From Luteitalea pratensis (GTDB lineage Bacteria > Acidobacteriota > Vicinamibacteria > Vicinamibacterales > Vicinamibacteraceae), in assembly GCF_001618865.1 (NCBI RefSeq), contig NZ_CP015136.1, forward strand, positions 5,925,001 through 5,989,000: a stretch of DNA of 64,000 nucleotides, in the 5' to 3' direction. Below, in pieces: positions 1-7,975 of the stretch; position 1 is the stretch's first letter, and every line of letters begins with the position of its first letter. The notes below the pieces were generated by a model, which searched no databases, was not told the DNA's origin, and was given only the letters and a program-made list of their open reading frames with translations. A program made the position numbers and the translations under genes.

Positions 1-1203
1 GCCGCCCAGAGCCACGGCAAGGACCGTCCCCCAGAGGTACTGGTCCTTGATCTTGAGGATCTTTGCCAGCACGCGGGCGCCGAGCAGGCCCCACACGAGC
101 GTGACCAGCGACGCCATGAACACCAGGGCCACGATCGTCGCGACGAGATCCGGGCGATTGCGGAACAGCAGCGGGCCCGGCTGCAGGCCATGCATGAGCA
201 ACGCGCCAATCAGCACCGCGCCCGCCGAATCGCCGGGAATACCGAGCGCAAGCGTGGTCACGAGCGATCCGCCGATGCCTGCGTTGGCGCCGGTCGTCGC
301 CGCGATCAGTCCTTCGAGCGACCCCTTGCCGAACTTCTCCGGCGTCTTCGAGAAGCGCCGGCTCTGATCCCACGCGAGGATGGCGCCGACGTCGGCGCCG
401 GCAGCCGGCATGATGCCGATCCAGATCCCCATCAGCGATCCGCGCAACCCGTGCATCCAGAGCGGCCGGGCCTCCTCGCGCGTCGGCAGCATGTTGGTCG
501 TCTGGGTGGAGCCGTCGAGTTGCTGGCGCGGCGCGTTCACCATCTGGGTGAACACCTCGGCGATGCCGAACAGGCCCACCATCACCGGGATGAAGGAGAC
601 GCCGTCGAGCAGTTCCGGTTGCCCGAACGTGAACCGTGGATAGCCGGTGATGGCGTCCAGCCCGACGACGGCCAGCAGCAGCCCGAGTAGACCCGTCGCC
701 AGGCCCTTGAGCATCGATCCGCCAGAGACGCCGACGATCGTGCTGAGGCCGAAGACGGCCACCGCGAAGTACTCCGCCGGGCCGAACCGCAGCGCGAGGC
801 GCGACAACGGCAGCGCCGCAATCAACAGCACGACGAGACTGAGGAAGATGCCGAGGAAGGCGCCAATGGCGTTGAGGCCGAGCGCGAGCCCTGCCCTGCC
901 CTGGCGCGCGAGCGGGTGGCCGTCCCACGTCATGGCAATCGACGCGGGTGTGCCTGGCGTGTTGAGCAGGATGGCCGGGACGCCACCGCTGAAGATGGCC
1001 GAGACCAGCAGGCCGAGCAGCATCGCCATGGCCTGATCCGGCTTCACCCAGAACGTGAACGGCGTCAGAACAGCCAGCCCCATCGTTGCCGTGAAGCCGG
1101 GCAGGCTCCCGAACAGCACACCGAGGCACACGCCGATCAGGACGTAGAGCCATGCGTCTGGCGACAGCATGGGTGCGAGCAGGAGCATCGGATCGCCAGG
1201 CAT
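1..1203 (-). CDS. tctA: TctA, large membrane permease of a tripartite tricarboxylate transporter (3' end outside window)
   Basis: The protein is the large, many-helix inner-membrane subunit of a TTT-family carboxylate importer. It works with TctB and the periplasmic binding protein TctC. The first 401 codons are visible and the gene leaves the window; the family is usually about 500 residues. The translation shows the typical glycine/proline motifs: GSLPGFTATM near residue 40, LLNTPGTPAS near residue 80 and GIPGDSAGAVL near residue 310, in an otherwise hydrophobic chain. The ATG lies 2 nt past the tctB stop, as expected for a co-translated membrane pair. The substrate cannot be read from the sequence; dicarboxylates, tricarboxylates and sugar acids are known for the family. 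Confidence 0.93.
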   Translation of the reverse strand, partial: MPGDPMLLLAPMLSPDAWLYVLIGVCLGVLFGSLPGFTATMGLAVLTPFTFWVKPDQAMAMLLGLLVSAIFSGGVPAILLNTPGTPASIAMTWDGHPLARQGRAGLALGLNAIGAFLGIFLSLVVLLIAALPLSRLALRFGPAEYFAVAVFGLSTIVGVSGGSMLKGLATGLLGLLLAVVGLDAITGYPRFTFGQPELLDGVSFIPVMVGLFGIAEVFTQMVNAPRQQLDGSTQTTNMLPTREEARPLWMHGLRGSLMGIWIGIMPAAGADVGAILAWDQSRRFSKTPEKFGKGSLEGLIAATTGANAGIGGSLVTTLALGIPGDSAGAVLIGALLMHGLQPGPLLFRNRPDLVATIVALVFMASLVTLVWGLLGARVLAKILKIKDQYLWGTVLAVALGG

Positions 1204-1205
1204 GA

Positions 1206-1619
1206 CTAGAAGCGGACTCCGAGACCGCGCTCGAACAGCACTTGCAGGACGGTGGCCATCAGCACGGCCGCGACGCCCGCCGCCCGCCATGGCAAGCCCG
1301 TGATGCGGAGGAACGCGATCAGCACGACGCCGGTGAGCACACCGTGGCCATGGGGAACCACGCGCCAGAAGAGCGCATAAGCGGCCAGCAGTCCCATGGT
1401 GGCGGGCACGGCACGGTGATACCGCACCCACGCCGGAGCGCTCGTGCCGGGCGCGCGATAGATGAGGGCGCTGACGATGACCAGTGCGACGCCGAGCACG
1501 CGCGGGACCACGGCCGGGCCTGGCACACCCTGGCTGCCCGGCGGCCACGGCATGGTCGCCGCGACGATGGCCAGGCCGAGCACGGCGAGGACGATGGAGA
1601 CGACGCGCGGGCCGCTCAT
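1206..1619 (-). CDS. tctB: TctB, small membrane subunit of the tripartite tricarboxylate transporter
   Basis: A 137-residue hydrophobic protein with four likely membrane helices (about residues 5-22, 38-53, 72-88 and 92-125). This is the size and layout of the small TctB permease subunit. The ATG forms an ATGA overlap with the tctC stop, and the gene ends just before tctA, giving the canonical tctC-tctB-tctA order. The frame stays open upstream, but that part lies in tctC, so the coupled ATG was chosen. TctB proteins diverge strongly in sequence, so the identification rests on size, hydrophobicity and position. Confidence 0.85.
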   Translation of the reverse strand: MSGPRVVSIVLAVLGLAIVAATMPWPPGSQGVPGPAVVPRVLGVALVIVSALIYRAPGTSAPAWVRYHRAVPATMGLLAAYALFWRVVPHGHGVLTGVVLIAFLRITGLPWRAAGVAAVLMATVLQVLFERGLGVRF

Positions 1620-2815
1620 GCGCGCACGAACCCGAACTCGCGCACGAGGCGTGCGTAACGCGTCGCTTCGCTCTCCACGAAGGCGCGGAACGCCGCCGAA
1701 TCCAGCGGTTGCACGTCGAGGCCTGCGGTCTGGCAGTACTGCACGAAGGTCGGCTGCCGGAACGCCGCGAGCACATCCTGCTCGAGGCGCGCCAGCGTCG
1801 ATGCGGCGACGCCCTTCGGCATCATGAAGCCGCCCCATGCCTCGAAGATCAGGTCGAGCCCTACGCTGCGGAACGTGGCCGCTTCGGGGAACACCGGCGA
1901 CGGCGCCTCGGCCATGATGCCCAGCAGCCGCACCGCCCCGCCGCGGACCAGTGCCTGCACTTCGGGCACGCCGGCCATCACCGCGTCGACGTGACCTCCC
2001 AGCAACGCAGTGGTCGCCGGTCCCGATCCGGGGAAGGGCGCGAAGATGAAGTCGCGCCCGAGTTGCCTCGCAAGCGCCAGCGTGCCGAGGTGCCAGACGC
2101 TGAGCGGACCTGAGGCGCCCATGGCGACGCGAGCGCCACCGCGAACCGCCGTCACGAAGTCGTGCAGGGTGCGGTACGGCGACGAGGCGAGCACGGCAAG
2201 TGCCGCCGGGGCGCGGTGATGCCGCGCGAGCAGGTCGAAGTCGTGCGTGGAGAGGTCGACGTACCGGAGGTGCGGCACGACGGCAAGTTCCACCGGCGCG
2301 TAGCCCACGAGATACCCGTCAGGCGCCGCGTATTTCACCGCGGAAAAGGCCACGGCGCCCATCGCGCCGACGCGGTTCTCGCACAGCACGGGCACCCCGA
2401 GGCGCTCGCTCAGGCCGCGCGAGGTGAAGCGCGCCACGGTGTCGGACATGCCGCCCGGCGCCGCGTGGACGATCACGCGCACCTCGCGGGACGGCCACGG
2501 CCCGTCCTGTCGTGCGCACCCGGAGACGAGGGCCGCCGCGGCGCCGAGTCCCGTCAGGAGGAAACGCCGGCGCTGCTGGCGCGCGTCGGCGTGATGACCG
2601 TCGACCTGACGTGTCCGCCGTAGCCTTGGCGAAGGCGGAAGGTCGACGGCTACGGGTTGGTCGCGATCGACGGCTACGGGCTGGTCGAGGTCGACGGCTA
2701 CGGCCTGGTCGCGGTTGACGGCGCCGTGGCGGTCCAGGTCATGGGCGCCATGCTGGTACGTAGCTGCCGGACTTGTCCGGTAGTCGGCGGTGTCCGTTAC
2801 CGCGGTTGGCGACAC
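1616..2815 (-). CDS. tctC: TctC-type extracytoplasmic solute-binding protein (lipoprotein; start uncertain)
   Basis: Periplasmic binding protein of the TTT transporter, which delivers a carboxylate to TctAB. The mature part is clear: VRVIVHAAPGGMSDTVAR near its start and LGGHVDAVMAG later are typical of the Bug/TctC family. It is preceded by a signal with twin arginines (QQRRRFLLTG), a hydrophobic stretch and a lipobox-like VSGC. No ATG, GTG or TTG lies in frame close to that signal. The nearest usable GTG is at 2815, which leaves a long basic leader encoded by GTAG-type palindromic repeats. The real start is therefore unresolved: it may be a rare codon near 2600, or the repeat insertion may have displaced it. 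The body of the gene is secure. Confidence 0.82.
   Translation of the reverse strand: MSPTAVTDTADYRTSPAATYQHGAHDLDRHGAVNRDQAVAVDLDQPVAVDRDQPVAVDLPPSPRLRRTRQVDGHHADARQQRRRFLLTGLGAAAALVSGCARQDGPWPSREVRVIVHAAPGGMSDTVARFTSRGLSERLGVPVLCENRVGAMGAVAFSAVKYAAPDGYLVGYAPVELAVVPHLRYVDLSTHDFDLLARHHRAPAALAVLASSPYRTLHDFVTAVRGGARVAMGASGPLSVWHLGTLALARQLGRDFIFAPFPGSGPATTALLGGHVDAVMAGVPEVQALVRGGAVRLLGIMAEAPSPVFPEAATFRSVGLDLIFEAWGGFMMPKGVAASTLARLEQDVLAAFRQPTFVQYCQTAGLDVQPLDSAAFRAFVESEATRYARLVREFGFVRA
2620..2715. repeat. GTAG-type palindromic repeats with a 24-bp tandem, at the 5' end of tctC
   Basis: The block opens with GTAG and CCTTGGCGAAGG, which is self-complementary, and runs to a CTAC at 2650-2653. This gives two GTAG feet facing each other. 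It is followed by about three copies of a 24-bp unit, each containing TCGACGGCTAC. Blocks with the same composite structure occur at 30429-30453 and 39749-39782. In frame with tctC it would encode a repeated PVAVD peptide, which looks like read-through of a repeat rather than protein evolution. Confidence 0.8.
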
Positions 2816-2824
2816 CCGGTTCGC

Positions 2825-2881
2825 GGTGCCCGGCGCCCGGTGCCCGCTCACCTGTACCCGGTACCCGGCACCCGGCACCCG
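2825..2881. repeat. 7-bp-period tandem array (CCCGGTG/CCCGGCA units)
   Basis: Degenerate tandem heptamers such as CCCGGTG, CCCGGTA and CCCGGCA fill the gap between the aldolase stop and tctC. Arrays with the same 7-bp period but other unit sequences are found at many gene boundaries in this window. Confidence 0.75.
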
Positions 2882-2882
2882 T

Positions 2883-3692
2883 TCAGTACGACGCACGCGG
2901 TCCCCCCTTGGCGCGCCCGAGCGGGTCGAGCCAGGCCTTCGCGCCTTCGGCAAACAGCGTCAGGTCCGATGCGGCGTGGAAGAGCCGAAAACCATCGGCC
3001 GCAAATCGCTGCAGCGACTCGGGAGAAGCGACCGGCCGGCCGCAGTGCTTACCGTGCCGCAGCGCCGCGTCGCGCACGCGTTCGGCGGCCTTGATCACCT
3101 CGGGATGCAGCATGTTGCCGCGATACCCCATGGAGAACGAGAGATCGCTCGTGCCGACAAACAGCACATCGACCCCTTCGACGGCCGCAATCTCCTCGCA
3201 CTGCTCGACGGCCGCCGCCTCCTCGATGACGACGATGACCATCACCTCGTCGTCGGCCGAGTCGAAGTACGACGGCACGGTCGGCCAGGTCCCTTCGGCG
3301 AGTCCCGATCCGGAACCGCGACGTCCGCGCGGCGGGTACCGACATGCTCGCGACACCTGCTCGGCAAGCGCCGGGGTCCTCGTGAATGGCGCGACAACGC
3401 CATGCACGCCCTGGTCGAGCACGCGCTTGGCCATCCACGTCTCGCCCGCTGGTATGCGGGCAAACGGCACGGCGGGCAACCCACGCGTCGCCAGCACGAT
3501 GTGCCGCAGCGTCTCGAGGGTGATGGGGCTATGCTCCATCTCCACCCACAGGAAGTCGAATCCCGATTTGGCAGCCAGCGCCGCCATGTCGAGGCTCGTG
3601 GACGTGACGGGCACGCCCACGACGTACTCGCCGCGCGCGAGTCGCGCCTTGACGGGGTTGACCCACGCCGCTGGAGAGGAAGAGCTCGTCAC
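2883..3692 (-). CDS. HpcH/HpaI-family aldolase
   Basis: A class II aldolase of the 2,4-dihydroxyhept-2-ene-1,7-dioate / 5-keto-4-deoxyglucarate aldolase family, which splits 2-keto-3-deoxy acids into pyruvate and an aldehyde with a divalent metal. Family motifs are visible: FDFLWVEMEHSP with the metal/substrate region near residue 45, two adjacent glutamates (VIEEAAAVEQ) in the middle and VGTSDLSFSMG further on. The GTG at 3692 overlaps the upstream hydrolase stop as GTGA and is preferred; another GTG at 3719 would extend the protein by nine residues. The neighbours, a glycoside hydrolase and a TTT carboxylate importer, suggest a sugar-acid route. The exact substrate is inference. Confidence 0.88.
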   Translation of the reverse strand: MTSSSSPAAWVNPVKARLARGEYVVGVPVTSTSLDMAALAAKSGFDFLWVEMEHSPITLETLRHIVLATRGLPAVPFARIPAGETWMAKRVLDQGVHGVVAPFTRTPALAEQVSRACRYPPRGRRGSGSGLAEGTWPTVPSYFDSADDEVMVIVVIEEAAAVEQCEEIAAVEGVDVLFVGTSDLSFSMGYRGNMLHPEVIKAAERVRDAALRHGKHCGRPVASPESLQRFAADGFRLFHAASDLTLFAEGAKAWLDPLGRAKGGPRASY

Positions 3693-6091
3693 TTCGTTGT
3701 CGTGTCCTTGATCAGCCACACTTCGGCCACCTGATTACCGCGGCCTGCGCCGCCGAGGCCCTCGTCGACGCGCCAGGTGAGCGTCAACGCGCCATCGGCA
3801 GTGGCCGCGGCCGGGATCGGATATTCGACGGGCGCGTCTGGCGAGGGCTTGGCTATCGGTCCGTGCACCTCGAGCGACTCGTCAGCGGTCAGCCGCACCC
3901 GCACGCTCTGGCTGTCGATGTCGCCGGCATAGACCACGCGCACCTTGTAGCGGGCGGCGGGATCGAGGCCGGTGTACTTCATCTGCAGCGCGCCATCGTA
4001 GAACGCTTCGGCGTGGCTCATCCAGGACAGTCGCCAGTTGGGCAGCGATCCGAACCCGGTGAGGCCGGAGTGATAGGGGCCGGGATCCTCGCGAAACGCG
4101 GGCGGCGCCACGAGGTGCGGCTGCGCGTCGGCCACGCCGAGATCGTCGTAGAACCCGCCCGGACCGGGGTCTGTCCACGACGTCAGGCGCTTGAGCGCTG
4201 CCAGGCGCTCGCGCTCGCTCGACATGGCACGAATGGCCGCAAATTGCTCCGACATCCAGATCCGGTCGTTCAGCGGCTCATCGATCAGATCGAGGTTCGC
4301 GCCGCGTCCGACGGCAATGGCGCGATACAGCGGCACCGACAACTGCATGTGCACGGGGCTCTGGTAGAGCGCCTCGGCCAGCTGGAATACGCGCGTCCGC
4401 AGGTCGGCAGCCACCGGCGTTCCGGGCGCCAGCAGGCGTTCGGCCTCGGCCATCGCCGCCATCGAGCCGAGCCCAGCCGCATTCGTGAGGACGCTGGTGG
4501 CTTGCACCTCCGCGGCCTGTTCCTGCACCAGCCGACGCCGTACGTAGGCGTCGTAGTAGGCACGGTACAGGCTCTGCTGGAAGCGCCAGTTCAGGAGATC
4601 GCGGGGCGCCGCCGTCCGTTCCATCGCCTGGAATTTCGCCAGCGTCCGCTCGACGCCAACGTTACCGGCCAGCGGGCCGCGCCAGTTCTCCTCGAGCCCG
4701 AAAATCGCGTCCGAAAGCGGCTCGGCATACGTCGGGCCGACGAAATAGCGAGCGTACTGCCGGACCGTCTCGCGTACATCGCCCTTCGGATTCCAGCCGA
4801 GGCCGCTCCACACGAACTTGTTCAGGTCGTCGTTGCAGCCCTCCGAGTACGTCAGGAAGTCTGGTGAAACGGCGAGCCAGCGCTGGAACACCGCCGCCTG
4901 ATCGAGCGGCCGAGGGTTGATCGGCTCGCGATCGAGCGTGCGCACGTAGGCCACGTCCCAGAGTGGCACCGGGTACTCGGCGCGAATCGTATGTGTGATG
5001 TCGGGATAGCGACGGAGCTTGTACTGCGGGGGAATGCGCTTGCGGACGGTGGCGAGCGAGTCGCGGTTCTGCGGGCCGATGACGATGCCGGTGAGCCAGG
5101 CGGGTTGCTTCGCCATGAGCCCGTAGAACGTCTCCATCCATTGAGCGGTGAAGCCTTGCGGCGACATCCACATCTGCATCTTCGGATGGAACTTGCGGAT
5201 GTTCGCGGTCTGCCGATCGAGCAGGCCGAACATCGCCGACGGCTCCGTGTGCCCGGGATCGCCGCCGGGCACGAAGATCGCGTCGACGCGCGGCAATTGC
5301 TTGAGCACGCCTTCCCATTCGGCCACCGCCTTCACGATGCTGGCCTCGGTGGTGTAGTCCTCGTCGAGCGCCGGGTACCACACCCAGACGTCCAGGCCGT
5401 ATTTGTCGGCAATCCTGGACATCTCGACCATCATCTCCATCTGCGGCCGCGGGAAGTGCGGGCTGTCGGCCGCGTCGTCGGAGCGCGGCGGAATCAGCTC
5501 GATCGCGTTGGTGCCGAAGACGGCGAGGTCGCGGATGTACTGTTCCCACTGCGGCGCATCCCATGCGTCGTAGGAGTTGGTCTTGGGGCGATACCCGAGC
5601 TGGTGGCCACGCAGGGCCACGACAGGGGTTTCGGTGACGTCGAGCGTCGCCGGCAGGATCACGCGGTCGCGGCCGATCTCCATCGTGCGCAGCAGCCGTC
5701 CCACGCCGAAGAGCACGCCGCGCTCGTCGGCGCCGGCGACAACGACGCTGCCGGGCGCGCTGGTGATGCGATAGCCCTCGGGCCCGGGGTCCGCTCCGGT
5801 GAGGCGTGACGCCAGGGGGCCCTTGCGGAGCGACGCCAGCCGGCCGACGTGGATGGCGGCACCACCCGCCGATCGATCCGAGACCGTCCATCGTGCATGC
5901 GATCGGCGCTGGACCTCCTCGAGCAGCATCGTCGCGGCGACGCGCTCGCGGGGCGTGGCATCAGCGGCCACGACGATGGTGGAGGCGGTGAGATCGAGCG
6001 GCTGTGAAGTCGGCGCTTGTGCGAAAGCGGCAGCCGAAAATCCCCCCAGGCAGACAACGAGGACAAGACGTGAGCAGACGGGGGCGAGCAT
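3689..6091 (-). CDS. Secreted GH67-like (alpha-glucuronidase family) glycoside hydrolase
   Basis: An 800-residue exported protein with a clear signal peptide (about 1-25, ending FSAAAFAQA). Residues about 30-150 look like the alpha/beta N-terminal domain found in GH67-type alpha-glucuronidases. A central region of about 160-500 has barrel-like stretches (FGTNAIELIPP, YGLDVWVWYPALDED, VDAIFVPGGDPGHTEP), followed by a helical part and a C-terminal beta-rich segment. If the assignment holds it would release uronic acids from oligosaccharides in the periplasm or outside. I cannot place the catalytic acids with certainty, so substrate and even activity are open. It leads the unit that continues into the aldolase and the carboxylate importer. 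Confidence 0.7.
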   Translation of the reverse strand: MLAPVCSRLVLVVCLGGFSAAAFAQAPTSQPLDLTASTIVVAADATPRERVAATMLLEEVQRRSHARWTVSDRSAGGAAIHVGRLASLRKGPLASRLTGADPGPEGYRITSAPGSVVVAGADERGVLFGVGRLLRTMEIGRDRVILPATLDVTETPVVALRGHQLGYRPKTNSYDAWDAPQWEQYIRDLAVFGTNAIELIPPRSDDAADSPHFPRPQMEMMVEMSRIADKYGLDVWVWYPALDEDYTTEASIVKAVAEWEGVLKQLPRVDAIFVPGGDPGHTEPSAMFGLLDRQTANIRKFHPKMQMWMSPQGFTAQWMETFYGLMAKQPAWLTGIVIGPQNRDSLATVRKRIPPQYKLRRYPDITHTIRAEYPVPLWDVAYVRTLDREPINPRPLDQAAVFQRWLAVSPDFLTYSEGCNDDLNKFVWSGLGWNPKGDVRETVRQYARYFVGPTYAEPLSDAIFGLEENWRGPLAGNVGVERTLAKFQAMERTAAPRDLLNWRFQQSLYRAYYDAYVRRRLVQEQAAEVQATSVLTNAAGLGSMAAMAEAERLLAPGTPVAADLRTRVFQLAEALYQSPVHMQLSVPLYRAIAVGRGANLDLIDEPLNDRIWMSEQFAAIRAMSSERERLAALKRLTSWTDPGPGGFYDDLGVADAQPHLVAPPAFREDPGPYHSGLTGFGSLPNWRLSWMSHAEAFYDGALQMKYTGLDPAARYKVRVVYAGDIDSQSVRVRLTADESLEVHGPIAKPSPDAPVEYPIPAAATADGALTLTWRVDEGLGGAGRGNQVAEVWLIKDTTTK

Positions 6092-6144
6092 GGACGGTGC
6101 CTCCGGAAGGCAAGCGCTGGATGTTATTTGAAAGACGTTCCATT

Positions 6145-6172
6145 TTTACATCAAGTGTTTTATAAATGGCAA
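6145..6172 (-). promoter_or_regulatory. Candidate promoter for the hydrolase-aldolase-tct unit
   Basis: On the minus strand TTGCCA (6172-6167) and TGTAAA (6150-6145) are 16 bp apart in an AT-rich island within GC-rich DNA, about 55 bp ahead of the hydrolase ATG. Downstream of the -10, at 6128-6142, an imperfect inverted repeat (TGAAA / TTCCA arms) could bind the nearby IclR regulator. The rest of the 6092-6405 gap holds the repeats listed separately; I see no gene in it. Confidence 0.4.
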
Positions 6173-6216
6173 CATCTGATTCCCGGGCGGTTCCGAGAAT
6201 GGGCCGACGGCGTGAT

Positions 6217-6345
6217 GGGCCGGGTTCGGCGAACCGGCCCTACCATCGTCACGGGTCGACCGCTCGTGCCAGGCCCGCTCTTTTGGTAGGGCCGCTCTTT
6301 TGGTAGGGCCGCTCTTTTGGTAGGGCCCGCTCTCCGAGCGCGGCC
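6217..6345. repeat. Second family of GTAG hairpins (GTAGGGCC type) with a 17-bp tandem
   Basis: One minus-strand unit at 6217-6243 reads GTAG then GGCCGGTTC / GAACCCGGCC arms around a 3-nt loop. At 6286, 6303 and 6320 GTAG recurs at exactly 17-bp spacing. The first two copies are truncated (GTAGGGCCGCTCTTTTG) and the third is a complete hairpin ending at 6345 (GGCCCGCTC-TCC-GAGCGCGGCC). Related hairpins occur at 16621-16645 and 32925-32991. Confidence 0.8.
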
Positions 6346-6405
6346 TGCCGAACGCCGAACGCCGCAGGCCCAGGGCCCGAGGCCTGCCGCTGTGACAGAG
6401 GACCC

Positions 6406-7089
6406 ATGCCCACACTGACACCCGAACAACTGGCCGCGCTGGCGGCCATCGACAGCCCCACGGTGGCCAACGCCATCGAGCGCTTCAAGGTGCGCCGGCG
6501 TGTGGACGGATACGCCGATCGCGACTTGCGGTGCGCATTCCCCGACTACGGCTCGATGCTGGGCTACGCCGTCACCTGCACGGCAGACAGCACCACCGAA
6601 GGTCGTCCTGATGGCGCCGGCCTGGTCGGGTTGTGGGCGGCGCTCGAGGCGGCGCCCACGCCCGCGGTGCTCGTGATCAAGGACGTCGGGCCGGATCCGC
6701 GCAAGGGCTGCCACATGGGCGAGATCATGGCGACCACGGCGAAGGCGCTCGGGGCTGTGGGATGCGTCTCCGACGCGGGGTTGCGTGACGTCAAGGAGGT
6801 CGCGGCGCTCGGCGGCTTCCAGTACTTCTGCCCCGGCTTCGTCGTGTCACACGGCCAGCCGGTGATCCTCGACGTCAACGTGCCCGTGGAGATTCACGGC
6901 CTGCCGATCGCACCGGGGGATCTGCTGCACGGCGACGTCAACGGCCTGCTGGTGGTGCCCGACGCCGTTGCGGCCGACGTCGCCGCCGCGTGCGACGAGG
7001 TGCGCGCCGACGAGCGGGCGCTGCTCGACCTGATCACCGCGCCTGGTTTTTCAGTCGAGAAACTGCGTCAGTGGAAACTGACGCATTAA
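6406..7089 (+). CDS. RraA-family protein (4-hydroxy-4-methyl-2-oxoglutarate / oxaloacetate aldolase-like)
   Basis: A 227-residue RraA/HMG-aldolase-like protein. The family signature runs from about residue 87 (VLVIKDVG) through HMGEIMATTAKALG to GCVSDAGLRDV, where the Arg-Asp pair is the usual metal/carboxylate site. The C-terminal half carries the conserved GDLLHGDVNGLLVVP segment. Members cleave or decarboxylate 2-keto acids, and some are only structural relatives that regulate RNase E. The setting here (aldolase, carboxylate importer, IclR regulator) favours a catabolic role. It converges with the iclR gene: the two stop codons overlap by four bases. Confidence 0.85.
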   Translation: MPTLTPEQLAALAAIDSPTVANAIERFKVRRRVDGYADRDLRCAFPDYGSMLGYAVTCTADSTTEGRPDGAGLVGLWAALEAAPTPAVLVIKDVGPDPRKGCHMGEIMATTAKALGAVGCVSDAGLRDVKEVAALGGFQYFCPGFVVSHGQPVILDVNVPVEIHGLPIAPGDLLHGDVNGLLVVPDAVAADVAAACDEVRADERALLDLITAPGFSVEKLRQWKLTH

Positions 7090-7910
7090 GTGCGCGTGAG
7101 CGCGGCCGCGGTGTTCGCGGCGGCGTCGCGCACGGCGGCCACGACCTGCTTCTGCATGGCCTTGTCGCGGAGACGCATCTTGGGCATCGACAGGCTGATC
7201 GCCGCGATGACGACGCCGTCGGGGCCGGTGATCGGTGCGCCGAAGCAGCAGCCCTCGAGCACACTTTCCTCGGCATCGGTCGAGTAGCCCTGGGTACGCA
7301 CCCGCTCGTACTCCTGCTTGAGGGCGACCTCGTCGGTGATGGTGTACTCGGTGAACCGGTGCGTGCCGTAGCTCCGGCGAAGGCGCTCGACGACATCATC
7401 GGGCAGGTGGGCGGTAATGGCCTTGCCGAGCGAACTGGCATGCGGCGGCAGGATGCGCCCGACGGTGTTCGCCATGCGGATCAGTTGCGGGCTGTCGAGC
7501 GTGGCGACCACTTCGATGCGGTTGTCGAATTGCATGGCGAGCGTGATCGTCTCGCCGAATTCGCGGCTGAGCGCCCGCATGTGCGGCATGGCGGCATCGA
7601 CGAGGTCGGTGACGCGCTTGCCGTCGCCCCACAGGCGCAGGTCGGCGGCCAGGCCGTAGGCACCCTCGGCGGTGCGCTCGACGTAGTTCGAGACCTCGAG
7701 GGTATGCAGCAGGCGGAAGACCGAGCTCTTCGCCAGGCCGACGTGGCCGGCGATGTCGGCCAGGCCCAGCGGTTGTTCCTGCTTGCGCAGGATCGCGAGG
7801 ATGTCGAGCGCGCGCCCGATCACCTTCGAGTAGTACTTGTCGTCGCGCGTACGCGATCCGGTCTTGCGGGCGTGGGCGGCGACGGTGGGTTCGAGACTGC
7901 GCGCTGGCAT
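7086..7910 (-). CDS. IclR-family transcriptional regulator
   Basis: A 274-residue regulator with an N-terminal winged helix (about residues 30-95; LADIAGHVGLAKSSVFRLLHTLE is the helix-turn-helix) and a C-terminal effector-binding domain (about 100-270; LPPHASSLGKAITAHLP and the CCFGAPITGPDG segment are typical). IclR proteins bind small carboxylates or aromatics and usually control an adjacent catabolic operon. The natural targets are the hydrolase/aldolase/tct unit, rraA and the divergent sialidase-like gene, only 65 bp away. The effector is unknown. Confidence 0.92.
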   Translation of the reverse strand: MPARSLEPTVAAHARKTGSRTRDDKYYSKVIGRALDILAILRKQEQPLGLADIAGHVGLAKSSVFRLLHTLEVSNYVERTAEGAYGLAADLRLWGDGKRVTDLVDAAMPHMRALSREFGETITLAMQFDNRIEVVATLDSPQLIRMANTVGRILPPHASSLGKAITAHLPDDVVERLRRSYGTHRFTEYTITDEVALKQEYERVRTQGYSTDAEESVLEGCCFGAPITGPDGVVIAAISLSMPKMRLRDKAMQKQVVAAVRDAAANTAAALTRT

Positions 7911-7975
7911 TCGTGTGCCGATATTGTACCGCCCGTGTCCAAAGCCGTCCCCGGGCGGCCATTCGAGGAGTCATG

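Noticed and set aside
2816-2953. A longer tctC starting at ATG 2953
   Set aside because: The extra residues come from heptamer DNA and overlap the aldolase gene in another frame; the protein similarity starts far downstream.
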